The notes under the pieces are model-generated. The model saw only the letters and a program-made list of their open reading frames with translations. It did not search any database and had not been told where the DNA came from. A DNA stretch of 64,000 nt, from NCBI RefSeq assembly GCF_000499385.1, contig NW_013653258.1:120862-184861 (forward strand), given 5' to 3'. How positions within the stretch are numbered: the stretch's first letter is position 1; each line of letters opens with the position of its first letter. The stretch comes from Eimeria necatrix. Lineage: Eukaryota; Apicomplexa; Conoidasida; Eucoccidiorida; Eimeriidae. A program made the translations under genes and the position numbers. This document shows positions 12,601 to 24,800 of the stretch, in pieces.

Positions 12601-13209
12601 ATCTTCCGTTGGCGTCGAAGCCTGATGTGCCTAAAATTCACGTCCAAGCCAAAGTTCACCGACTGACCACGTTAAAGCCTTGCTAGGCTCCCTAAACAAA
12701 AGCATTTTGCACGAGGATTGCTGATGAAATGCTTTGCACAGCGCAGTGCTCACTGGATTCACCAGATCTCCTAATGCTGTCTCTCAAGTGCCATCAGCCG
12801 AGGACCACACGGAGGTACATTGTTGACAGAAAGCAATTTCGCATGTTTCATGTCCTAGGGCGTCCATTTTGGAATCATTGTCAAAACAACCAAACTACAG
12901 GAAGGAGCCAATTGAAGTAATATCTCAGGAGGGACGCATTTAAGTGATCTGTCAGGGGCCCCAGCAATCTGCATTATCACTCAGCCCCACAACTTGCCAT
13001 CGTGTTCTTTCTTTGTCAAGGGTTTTCTGATGAATTAAGAAACACTAATCTAATCCGCTTTAGCAGCGCATAGGCGTATGGAAATGCACTGATTAGCGTC
13101 TAAGTTCCGTAGACCCTCTGAGGGCTAGTTGGAGCAGCTGCGAGCTGTCCGTCTGAACAAAATCACGGCGACGTGTGGTAAAGCATGACTAAGCGATTTC
13201 GTATCAACA
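12601..13209. other. Divergent intergenic region
   Basis: Shared upstream region of the adenylate kinase (minus) and SET-domain gene (plus); it must hold both promoters. No gene or recognisable element is seen. Confidence 0.5.
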
Positions 13210-16200
13210 ATGTACCCTTCTGTGCCTTCTCCCGAGGCGTCTGTAGAACTTATCAACGCCTACTGCAATGAAAGACACGAGGGCAAGCTCGTGTGTTCTA
13301 TTGAACCGGTCAAGGGCCGCACGCTGCGTGCGACGAGGTCGTTCAAGGTTGGCGAGCTCATCCTCGAAGAGCCGCCGCTGCATGCAGTTCGCCTTGACCC
13401 AGAAAACTCTGCCTGTAAAAAGCTGACTGAGCTATGTGAAAAACGATCGTTCACCCATCCAGCAATCTGGTGAGCAATGCACATACTCAGCATTCCGCAT
13501 CATCACTTCTGTTCACTGTCACATCAAAATCGCACAGACTGGATAGAAGCTGACAGCTTGAGGCAGCTGCTACTGTCCAAGTACAATGCCAAGGCGAATA
13601 TGATGCTGTTTGCTTAGGTACTGGTGCGCACTGAATTCAGTTTTAGTTGAAGGTGACCCTTCGGTTGACGGCCTCCAGACTATAACGCGGCGTCAATGGG
13701 ACCTCCTCCGCATTCTCTTTATTCCAGAAGCGGTGCAGCCAAGCTCAGAAGGTACGTTTCTCAGGTTTGCGGACCTCGTATAGATACGACGAGTTGTAGT
13801 GCTTGCAGCTGCCACAGCCGCTCCTATGTGTGCGGATGCCACTCGCAGCCATCGCTCTTGTCGATTACATGGGTCTCCGTGGAATAGTCAAAGATATAGA
13901 CATGGAGATAATGATTCAAGTAAGGCGCTGTTGCAATTATATCATCAGCAAAGACGTGTGCTGGACTGACAGGCGTGTCGAGCAACCACTGCCGCCTTTG
14001 TTCACAGGTGTGGCTGCATAACTGCTTTGAGCATCACCAGTCCCCTGAAGGATACGCCATTTATTTTATGCCTTCTTTTTGTTCGCACTCATGCATTGCG
14101 AATGCTCTATGGTGCACGGATAACGACTCAAACTTTCGATTTTTTCCCCGAGCCGAAATTCGGTGAGCCGAAACATAAGTAAGGCTATGCACCTCATATT
14201 GCTCTTCCATTTATTGCATTAGTACTGACTGAGCAATGATATGTGGATGGGACGCATTAGAAGCAAGTGACAAGGAAATGCGTAGAACGCTGCGGGCGGG
14301 GAGTTGGTGCATTGTCGCGTTGCCAGACGTTCACCGGGCCACCGCTATGTTCCGACCCCCAGCCCGCAGCGTTCTTGGCGCGTTGTCGCGTTGCCAGTCC
14401 TTCACTGGTCCAGCGCTAGGTCCCAAGGCTTTTGTCGTCCCGGCATGATACACTCAGTAAATCTGCGTCTGGATATGCGCTTGATTCTCCACAGGGCTGG
14501 AGATGAAGTGACGTTGACTTATTTGTCAGAGGATGACATGTTACGCAACACCTCATACCGTCGTCAACTGCTTGAGGGGGCAAAGGACTTCAAGTGCATG
14601 TGCGAGAGGTGAGAATTGAGCGTAGGAAAGGGCTCTGGGATGCACTTGAAACTTCTTACTTAGCGAGTTCGTCCTCTTCGGTACGCTTGACCCTGTGGCC
14701 ATCTTTTCAGATGCGTTGCGCCGGTCGACTTCTCACGAGGTTTTCGCTGCCCTAGCTGCCTGGTGGGCGTCATTTATGTCCAGTAAGACATACCCTTTGT
14801 TGCATATCATCATATGGAATTAGATACGGAACATATTTCGGAACCGAGAATGTTGATTACAGCTGGGATCTCATTGCTCATGTCTGAGCACCCCATTGTC
14901 ACCACAGCGCTTTTTCTGAAGTGCTGATGTGTTTGTGAGAAGCGCCGACGAAACGGGCTGCGAGAAGGACTTTGGCGGGGCTCTTCTGGAGCTTCAGGAG
15001 GAGGATAAGCCAATGCTTGAGGAAGCAGAATCGACTTCGGCCGCCGAAACTACTTCAGACTCTCCCATACCAGACGAGAGGGGAGCCGACACGTGGCGGC
15101 AGTCTCTGGCGCCGCAGAAGCTCCACTCTGAAGCACGAAGCGGCCCCTCAAAACTGTTGCCAGAAAACCAGGGCCAAGAAGGCTCGTGTAGCATCACACC
15201 GTACACAATATGGGCTCGCTTGCTTACCGAGCTGCCGGAGGATAAGTTGTGTGTCCGTGTGGAATCTTCGACTAGTGAACTTGCTTGCGCTATTTCTGGA
15301 TCAGCAGTACATCAGAGCAATTTTAAGCAATCTCTGAGCTCCGTGGTATCTTCTGAAACTCCCGCTTTAAGTAAGGTTATTTCGGGTCTCCGTTTTGGAA
15401 AAACAAGCGCGCTGGTTTCACCGGAAGCAGTTTCTCAGGTGCTGCAAATCCCACGGAGCGGCTGCTGTTGCGTTTGCCACTTCACTTGGACGGACAAGCA
15501 GCGGCAGCGTGCATTAGCAGTCGAAAAGATCTTAGAAGATCTTGTCGTGAGCCTGGATGAAATGGAATCAAACGAATCTCGCGAACAGTCGCCCACAAAC
15601 AGCCTGTCAAGTGAATCGGGGGAATTGGAATATGCGCAGCGGCAGTCTGCTGAAGAGAGTGAAGACACAGGTAACCGGGTGGCCTTCACAAGTAATGTTT
15701 AGTTAAATGAGGGTGCGGGTCTTTATTCAGATCAACCGCGTTGTACAAGGAGCTGCAGGTGCTCATCTTGCACGCTGAATACTTGTTCATTTGTTTGTTG
15801 CTATCAGTGAAATTGTGTCTTTGAGCAGATGACCGAGCCCACCAGATTTTGCACCGCATTAAAAAACGTACGTTGCTTCAGATGCTGAGGAAAAAATGGC
15901 ACTTACTGGAAAAGAGCGAGAGATTAGTTGTAAATTCCATTATCAGGCTCACCTTCAAGACTCACTGGTATGTTGCTGCCCAGCTTCTACCCCTCACATA
16001 CGCTTTCGAGCTTTCCGCAGTCACTGACTCCTGAATTTTTAAAAATGGAGATTTCTTGTCTGATGGGAACGTTTCGGGTGTTTTTCGTGACTTCTTGGCT
16101 GCTTACGACATACTGTGCCCTTGCGTAATATGCACACTGTTCCCTTCTTTCTCAGGCTCGCTGCACAGTGGTATCGCTTCCTAGAGTCAGTCTCATCCCC

Positions 16201-16933
16201 GCGTCGTAAGCTGCCGCAGCTTGACCGGCTCATCTGGCAATTTCGAAATCTATATCCTGGACTCACGCCGGCCCTAGCATGGGCTATCTGGGACGTTGCG
16301 CAGGCGCTGCTGTCAATAGGGGTGGGGTCACCGATTCCCTGTCCAGAAGACCCATATGGGTGTGGTTTACGTTCGTACAGTGTAGTAAAAGCTGTCAGGT
16401 ACCAACAAGTTGCGTAATATATAATGGGGCTTTATGCGTTCCCGCCTGATTAATTGTAGGAGAGCTCAAAGGTAAAGAAGTCGGCAAACTTCCGACGCCT
16501 CGCCGACTACTGCATCATCAGCTCATACAACGAGTCGGTTTTCATCCTGTCCATTCTTTTTGGGCCAGATGGAACATTTCCCTCTTCTATTGTGAACAAC
16601 TATGCTGCCGCTGTAGAGGAGTGCATACAGAGGATTGCAGGAGAAAAAGGTCCAAGCGCACTGAGTGCATCCGACTCAGGGACGTCGGACAGCAACTTCG
16701 TGGCACTACCGCAAGATATTTGTCTTCCAAAGATGTTGCCGTGGTATATTAGCCCGTGCGCGGAGGTTGCTGTAGTTACTTCAGTTGGAGTGACTGTGGT
16801 TCCAGGCAGGTAAGCAGATTGCGCATTGACCATTTCTGCTGTTTTGCCCCCCTCGTTCAGTTCGCGCCTCACGGCTCGTTGCTTGGAGTGGCTTGTATGG
16901 AGTGGCAATGCATTACATTTCATCCGTCCGTAA
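13210..16933 (+). CDS. SET-domain protein lysine methyltransferase, SMYD/SET5-like
   Basis: Eleven exons: 13210-13469, 13618-13751, 13849-13919, 14008-14162, 14495-14608, 14711-14782, 14922-15670, 15829-15967, 16156-16384, 16460-16809 and 16861-16933. They sum to exactly 781 residues. SET motifs appear in order: GRTLRATRSFKVGELILEE (start of the domain), PSFCSHSCIANALW (the NHSC-type cofactor-binding motif with Asn replaced by Ser), GDEVTLTYLS (catalytic-site Tyr) and a post-SET cysteine cluster CMCERC...CPSC. A Ser/Glu-rich acidic segment follows in exon 7, then a helical C-terminal region. SET enzymes transfer methyl groups from S-adenosylmethionine to lysines of histones or other proteins. 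No MYND finger is visible, unlike animal SMYD proteins. The terminal exon is inferred from a GTAAGC donor and a long pyrimidine tract; otherwise the frame would stop at 16813. The exon 3 acceptor is set by phase. Confidence 0.8.
14285..14420. repeat. Short inverted and direct repeats inside intron 4 of the SET gene
   Basis: GAACGCTGCGGGC at 14285-14297 is the exact reverse complement of 14362-14374, giving a possible hairpin with a loop of about 64 bases. The stretch GTCGCGTTGCCAG occurs twice (near 14314 and 14385), each followed by a similar TTCAC-GG-CCA segment, so a partial duplication is present. Confidence 0.6.
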
Positions 16934-19159
16934 ATGCGAACACTAAGGGCCCGGGACCATAAAATTCACCTCACTCTGGTGCATTTTGCGTGCTGTTGCA
17001 GCGTCCTCATAAAAGCTTACGGGAAGACGAGCTAATGATTGGATGTGCTGAATGGAGTTCTATAATGAGAAATCCTTACTACTTGCATTGCAGCAGTGGT
17101 GGCCGTTGATTTGGTCGTTCTGCAGCCCCATGCCGTGAACTCCGGCTTTAGTTTCCCCAGTTATCTGTTGCGTAGACAGCTCACTCATGCAAACTGTCTA
17201 TCAACAAAATGATTGTACTGGCATTGCAAAAGCTCCACAGAAGGGCTCTCTGCTGGGGCCTGGGTTTGAGACATTTTTGGGGTTGAAGGCACTAGGTGTT
17301 AAAAGCTGCGTTGAAGTTGCTTTTGATTTGACTCCAGTCAATTAATTTCGTGGACAGGTACAAACGTTGCTTCCACTCAAGTGGAAGTGCATAACTTTTT
17401 TCTCACATTTTGCCTGATAGGTGAAGTCAGTACAACTAGCGTCTGCCCCGTCGCTTCACAAACCAACGGTGCAGCAAGCCTTCCAGCATGTTGGAAGCTT
17501 CAAAACACTCGCCCCATCACTGTGGCAGTTCAGCACCTTCGGTGCTACTTGCGAGGATTGTACCTATCGACTTCGCAGTACTCGGCTGGCGTGGGCAGTA
17601 CTCGGCGTGTGTGGGCAGTACTCGGCGGGCGTGAAATTCAAGCTGGGCACGCCTCTTCTGCAGTGTTGATTGTATGCTTCCAAGACTTTAGCTGGACTCA
17701 CATTCAGCAAGGCTGTTGGACAGCGTTAAAACGCAATATGGCATGAGGGAATTCTCTAATTGGGCATTGATAGAGCAGTATTGTTGATACCGTACATATC
17801 AAGCCGGAAACGTCACTGGGACTCTACAGCAACTAAGAACTACACGTCTGCACGTGGTGGCGCACTGGTCAACCAACGGTGTGAGATGCACACGAAAATG
17901 CTTCTGCGAAACATGAACCGGTGGGCAGTTGCTGCTTCATTGCCATTGTGCTTCTCTTCCCACAGTTTTGAGTTGCCTTCAGTCCGGCATGATATGGTGC
18001 TCACCCTTCAAAAATACGGGCAAGACGTTGTAGTACTCACATATGCATACAGGCATCAGTGAATGATTCCGTTCGCTGCGAGATGCTGAATAGTTCAGGC
18101 GAGCATCAGCCTCCGCGCGAGCAAGTAAATACTTCCGCCCATAGCGGAACACGCCTTGCAACTGTACATAGCAGACGGCACGATGCGCTCCTTACATCTC
18201 ACCTGCCAGACGGCAGAACCTCCTAAACGCCAAGACAAACGAGGTTCTGCTCCCCAGGAAAGGGCAACGAGCACACGCATGAGTCTGGGGAGCACGAGCT
18301 CTTGCTTGTGTTTCAACGTTCGGCTGTTACATCCCCACTGTGCAGCCTTGGCACGTTACTTCTGTTTGGCGGGTATAAGCTTTAAAGGTCCTCTTCTGTC
18401 CCAATGCGATCACTTTCCCGGAGTAGCACGCAAACACTTGGACCTGCATGGTAGACGCCACGTGTAGAGCATTCCCCCAGATTGTTTTCGAGTAAGCATA
18501 CTAGTCCTGGAAGCCCCTTCTATAGTCAGCGCCCACAACTAACTTCTGGAAACGGTTGGGGCAAAACAAAGCCGTAGGGCTACCGCCATAGCTGCACTGT
18601 GCAGCAGTTACCCTTTTACTAATCCTGGCAGCTACCTATTCCTACGCTTCAGACACACGAAATGCACGCCGACGGAATCACTAGACCCTCACAAAAGCTA
18701 AAAGGCTGTTCGGAGCGTCATAGGCAAAGCAAGGGCAAGTAGGCAAGCAATCGGAGCACGCCTGTCCTTCGTTATTCTCCTGTCCGAACTATAGGGTAAA
18801 CGGCAGAGCCCACACTCTTCCGTTGCTAGTTACGTGAAAAAATATGAGTGACGATGAACAGGCAACGAGTAGTGTAAGGCTGACGGTTTATAAAATGTGA
18901 TACACAGAAACCTATGGCAGCGCTATCTAATAAATGCCGCCCCTGAAGTAACTATGCAACTAATGAGCAATCAAAACCTCCAAAGTCTATTCAGTCGCTC
19001 ACATATGGGTTGCCACATGCCTCCAAATAAAATGACATAAAACAAATATCACGGCGAGCAGCTCATTCAACGTATTTTGGCCCGACGTTGTGGTGGGTAT
19101 CACGAGTCGACATTGCTCCACAGACACCCGCTGAGAAAAGGACCGGAGACAAATATCCT
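16934..19159. other. Convergent intergenic region
   Basis: Between the 3' ends of the SET gene and the secreted 608-residue gene. Only short frames without coding features are present. It holds the 20-base triplicate listed separately. Confidence 0.5.
17576..17635. repeat. Three tandem copies of a 20-base unit
   Basis: The unit CAGTACTCGGCNGGCGTGGG is present at 17576-17595, 17596-17615 and 17616-17635 with a few substitutions. It lies in non-coding DNA. Confidence 0.85.
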
Positions 19160-21826
19160 TCACTGCTCCGCCTCTTGCAGAAGCTCTGACAAATCAGCAC
19201 CTGGATCAATTTCCTTCAACTTGAGAAGGATGCGAAGACAGTGGCTCATGCTTTCCTCGCTCCCCATGCCTTCGCGGATCAGACGTAGTGCTGGTAAGAG
19301 TAGTTTGGGTGTGTTCTCACTCAGTTCGCAGGCTTCTTCAATTGCGTCCTTCATTTTGTCCAAAATACCTGCTAAAACATGGGCTCACCAAAACCAGCAC
19401 AGAACAGCATATGCAATATGCTCTGTCTCTCGGATTGGCCGCGCAGTTGCAGATCTCTGACTTGAGAACCCATAGTTCTACGCGCCTGCATCAACCTCCT
19501 TGGAAGCTATTGTGGGCTTACGCGATGCGATGTATCGTTCCGTCCCGGTTATAAGTTCGCAAATAAGCGCGTGAACAAACGGCTCGCTTGCGCCATGCCT
19601 TTCGGCCAGACCATCCAACAGGAGCTCAAGGTACTCCTTAAATCCCGACCTCAATGCAGCTTTCCGGGCAAGCTGTAGAGCAGAATTTTTTATTTCCTCC
19701 TAAAAACAGAACGCACAGTAGTGGTTAGCCATCTATGCACTTTCGTACTTGGAGATCGACGCAATGGCTCTGCTGAGAAATGCACGTACTCTAGAAATTT
19801 TTGACGTGTGAGCACTACTGTTCTTACTAGCACAACGTCAGCCTTCTGCTCCTTGGCAGTTCTTTCTAACACTTTCTCCAACGCCAGCTTAATATTCCCC
19901 CAATCACCGTCTGAGCCTGTCATCGACGCTAAGACATGAACATCCAAGAACTTCTGTAGTGCTGAGCGTTTCCAACGATCAAAACCTCCATCAGATGTAA
20001 CCCACTGTGTTGCTGCTCGGACAGAGTTAACAAGTGAGATGGGAGAGTTGTTGTCCTTTAACTCCCATTCTTCAGTTAAATAATTTGTCCAGGGTTGTTC
20101 GCGCATTGGAGGGCTAAACAGTCGTTGCAGGAATATGATATTTTCCGTCTGAACAACACAACACTGACGACCAGAAACGCTAAGTGTCTACAGCCTTCGT
20201 GAACGGCATTTTGCTCATCCACCGTGGAGTCTTACAACTGGCTTGATTTGCCAAAGAAACTGTATTCCAGAGACCCCAAGCTTACATAATCGGATGGCAA
20301 ACAGTGCCTGAGATCGAAGGACGCCAGCGCCCTCATCGACTTATTTACGGCATCGAGGCCTTCTGCGCACATGCGGCTCCGAGCTAAAATTACGCTCGAC
20401 TGGTCGAGGAAGTCCTGCATCAGTAATAGCTTCGCCACTGGAAAGCTGCCAAGGACTGCCAAAGTACTTGCGGGGACGTCGCCAAATTGCTGCTTAATAA
20501 GCTGAAAACAAAATGCCAAGCCTACCAGACAAAATATGAGATTGCAAGTGGCAGATATTTACCACAATGCGAATAGGCATTGCATAATGCGAGGGAAACG
20601 GCAACGCCAGTTGCCCTGTGAACATTCCTAGAAAGCCAAAAGCTCCTGTCTCACGTCTCTAATAAGCTCCCGAGCTGCAAAAAAGTGCTGTTGCACTCCC
20701 TTTGACCCAGTTTCATCCTCTAATGACGAGTTGGGGCGTGTGCAGTATATGTGCACGTTTGCCTGCATAACGCATGAGCCTGCTTTCGAGCGAAGGAAAG
20801 ACCTGCAAAAGCTGTAGTCAGTTTCCACCACCACGACGTTTTTAGCCATCTGAAGCATACAACGCAGGGTCACCTCACCAAAAGCGAGGAATAAATTCCC
20901 AGTTGTCTGTGCCTCCGCCCAAATGAAAGAATGCAACCCCGGAAAAGCAGGCTGTAGTACAACGCAGCATTCCCCTTTCTGGTGCAGCAGCTATTGGTGA
21001 ATGGACGTTACTAACTTTTGAAAAAGCATGCACATGGAGCCCTAAGCCCAATACAACGACTGTCGATTCTTTTGCCGCATTGCCGAACAATTCCAAGTGC
21101 TTCTTGAAATTTCTCAGTGTGCAAGCCGTGCACTCCATGCATCTTTGCCTCAGCATTTCCGTCGCCGCTGAAACGATATCTTCTGAGGTGGACACGCTAT
21201 TGAGGCGTATACCTGCAAAATGAGACGCCCACATATGCATGGAGTAAAAGCCCTAAAGCTTCACTGGGGCTGACCTCACAAACTAGCCATAACAACAAGT
21301 GCAAAGGCTCTGTGAGCGAGCAGGTACCTCATATAGTCCCACAGCTTGTGAATGACATCGAGCGCACCTGTGCTTTCTTCTTGATTCGCCATGTTATTCA
21401 GCGCATTCGCGAAGAGGCCGTCTTGCTCAGACAAAAGCAACATGCATTCTTCGTCCGACGTAGATGAAGCATCATCCTGTAGAAAGCTTGTATTTCTCGT
21501 ATTCGTAGATTTCCCTGTGTCGTCTACGGTACACCTCCCTGAAAACAGATAAGTGTAAGCTACTACCAACTATATATGCTCTAGCCACAAAATAAGAACG
21601 GCAGTCCTTTGAAGACAGATCCTGCTCATACGCCATGGCACTCTACGTCACTCCTGTGTTCTGTAGCGCCCATTGATTGTGACCAAGAGCACAACGCACA
21701 GAGGTGGGCCGGCCTACCAAACGAGGGATGTTCCTGTTGAAGCGTTTGTGTGGGAGGAAGTGCATCCGTCAGACTAGCGATGCTAAGCAGCAGAATCCCG
21801 CAGGAAAACGCTGCTGAAGTGCACAT
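19160..21826 (-). CDS. Secreted protein of unknown function, eight exons
   Basis: Minus-strand exons: 21826-21718, 21538-21280, 21196-21016, 20906-20655, 20501-20236, 20113-19741, 19699-19522 and 19368-19160. Every junction is GT-AG, the phases close, and the total is 608 residues. The N-terminus is a signal peptide (MCTSAAFSCGILLLSIASLTDA). No membrane span follows. The mature protein is predicted to be largely helical, with acidic stretches early on (DDASSTSDEEC) and amphipathic segments at the end (LDKMKDAIEEACEL, LLPALRLIREGMG). A cysteine group lies in exon 3 (RCMECTAC). I recognise no domain. The acceptor of exon 3 (21196) was chosen by phase; an AG closer to the pyrimidine tract would break the frame. 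A role in a secretory organelle, the vacuole or the oocyst/sporocyst wall is possible but unsupported. Confidence 0.68.
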
Positions 21827-24800
21827 TTTGGCTCAAGTGCAACCGTAGCATAGCGAGCCGCTACCAAGGGTAGTCAGGGCAAGAACCTTGAGGACCAAAT
21901 GCCCCCTAGCGCACTTGCTGGTGTGGTCACACTCAAGTCAATAAATGCTCGCTAGTCCTCACAACATAGCCAAGCCGTCATTACGGGGAAAAAAGCGCGA
22001 GCTTAAGGGCAGAAGCAGTGACATCAAAGCAGTTTAGTAGACACTGTCGTGGCTTGACCCCTTTGAATCGACTTGACATCACCCTCTTAACGTGACGCCA
22101 TCCAGGATGTCGAAATCGATATAGGTACAAAAAATGTGTCTGAAAAGATGAACAGCATATGCCTGGCCTGACAAAAAAGCACAAAATGCATGCTCAAAAG
22201 CCCTGCGTACGCGTCGATCCGTGACTGACTGGATAAACAGCAGCCCCAGCAGAGTCGTGGATGAGTGGATTACGTCAGCCAGTACACCTGTATTAATTTC
22301 CTTAAGATAAATAATAGCCTGTAGTATCTACGTACAATGTAACACAGCATTTCACAGCATTGTTTCGTAATATATTTCAGTGCTAGCTAGGATTCCATTG
22401 GGGATGGATGATCGGCCATATTCCCATGATGGGCGTCTGCAGAAAAGAGCAGCGACTGCAATATTCTGTACCATCTGCTATGATAAAATTTCCAGAGCAT
22501 TCTGTTGTAGTGCGCTCTGCAATGAAAACAATTGCTGAACGCCGCTATAATTGTTTCGAGAACTCTGCTAGAAGTGGCAAACTAGCTGGTACTCATCCTA
22601 AACAGAGATTTTCCGATTAGCAATGACATACATCGGAACAACTAAGGAAGGTTCAAAAGCCGATCACAAGAAAGGGGTAGGCTCCAGCAGTAGTCTCCCC
22701 TAGTAGGGCAAAAGGGACGAGCGACGATAAACTGTGAAGAAGGGAAGGAACGCCTTTACCTACGAGTCGGCATGAAAATAAGAGAAAATTCTGTTTTCTG
22801 TGCTCAATTTCTGTTGTTTAGGGGAAATAACTTCTTTTGGGACCCGTTCCGCGTGGTCTTCCGCAGCACAAGAGTAGAAGCGCCTCGTGCCTCATGACAA
22901 CCCGTTTTACCTTCTCGGCTGCATCTGCATTACTCGGGTAGCCCCATAGAGGAGGCCCAGTCGCAGTTCCACGCATTTTCATGCCATATTAAATATGCCC
23001 GCTAAGGTCATTTTCTTCTCGAAGTGGCCTTCAGTGAAGGCGCACCACAGGAGCTGCAGAGATCCAACACCCAGTGGCACCAGCACTAGCCTGCAGACCA
23101 CTTTCACCTCCGTGCAAAATTTTGTCGTGCATAGACTACGGTGCCGCAAGCCTCCCGGTACGCCTTTTCACCGGGGACAGGGTTCAGGGAGAAGTGAAAA
23201 ACTGATAAGCATTTCATGGTCCAAGGGGAATCGGGCGTGAAATAGAAATGTTCGTATGCTTGGGACAGCTGCTCACGAGCAGTACCGGAGGCAGTGCTCC
23301 CTCCGGGTACGGGGCATGCCGTAGTCTGTGGATGGTGCAATAACAAAAGTCAGCAGATTCAGAATTTTCTGCCGCAGCATACAGCGAAACTACGCCAAAT
23401 AGCTGGCGGCACTGCTAAGTTAGTGAAGGCCTTCCCCTCGCCTGATCAAGGGGCAGCCATAGTGCAGCGACCAGAAGAAGTCGTACAAATCGTACAATAA
23501 CTGCTCAAAATAAAAAGGGCATACGCAAAGAAAGTTTATTACTTAGCCACGTGAGCGGAGTCAGCGCCCGTTCGCAGTTGGCTTTCCTATGCAGACTCCG
23601 CACGCGTTCTGGTGCGTGGAGTGTGAGAAGCCGCCAAGATCTGTGAATCAGTTGTCGATATAACCCGGTTCCTGTTGATAATACATTACAGAAGCTGCAC
23701 ATTGTTGCTGGGCACATACAGCACAAGAATAACGCAGGGAGAGTTGGCGCGGTACGCATTTACATTTGAGCATTTGCTGTAGTTCACCGAAATGGTTAAC
23801 GGTGTAGTGCTCCCTGTCAGGAGGGAAGTGCTGAAATTTAACACCGCTTAAACGCTGTGCCTTTTTGGTACTTTGCTAAGCATTAAAAATAAGGATTTGA
23901 GTACTCGGCTCCTGAAAGAAAGTCGTAGGCTCTGCAGTGATAGTGGCTGTATTCCGTGGGATATTTCGTAAATTGAGTCTCGGCAAAGCTGCAGTCTCCA
24001 TTAGTGCGCAGGTGATGGAAGATATCGCTACTGTCGTATACGGGAGAAACGCTGCATCGTCCCTTAAAAAGTGTTGGTGCCCAAGAGACTACTCGAAATA
24101 CCCCATGAGCTACGACGGCAAGTGAATGCGGTTGCAGGAGTTACTGTTGTAGCTGCAACAGAATGGATAATGTGTGTTGCAGTTGTTTAAACGATTTGTT
24201 AAAACAGCGGAGGGCACGTGCCGCTAAGATAAGCGCACTGGCCACTGGACCAGTGAATGCGTTAGCAGACATACGAAGCCAGAAGGTGAGAAAGATAACT
24301 AAACCGAAACCACGGAAGCGAGAATCAGAGGAGCCTGGGGAAAATAAAGCTTACGCTATGATGCGGTATACATCAGTCTGCAGTACTTTTGTGGCTATTG
24401 CAGCGTAGGAGGTGTAGCGACGGGAGCTCCAAGCAGACAAAAACTCAAACGTGCACGGAAAAAGCGACTCAAATGGCCTCTTGGGAGGGAACGAGCAAAA
24501 GGCCGAAAGCTGAAGCACTAAAGGGATTGCAATAATGCGGGACGAGCTTATTTTATCTAGCGGTCGCGGGTACGTGTTTGATGCTGAGCCAAACGTGGCT
24601 GCCGATTCTCACTTGACGCCACACCGTTTGCAGTCAGTGTACGCCTTCTTTTTGCAGTTGAGTCACCGACCGTTTGTTCGCCTAACGTGACTCTGTGCGC
24701 GCTCACAGAGTTGCTAGAAAAGTTTGGCCAATGAGTGCTTAGGGGGAGTGCTAAGGAGCCGACTATGTTGGAAATGAACACTTTGGGAAATCAAAGGCAG

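Noticed and set aside
13803..13848. Earlier acceptors for SET exon 3
   Set aside because: They are followed by good sequence but give the wrong phase; only the AG before 13849 keeps the frame.
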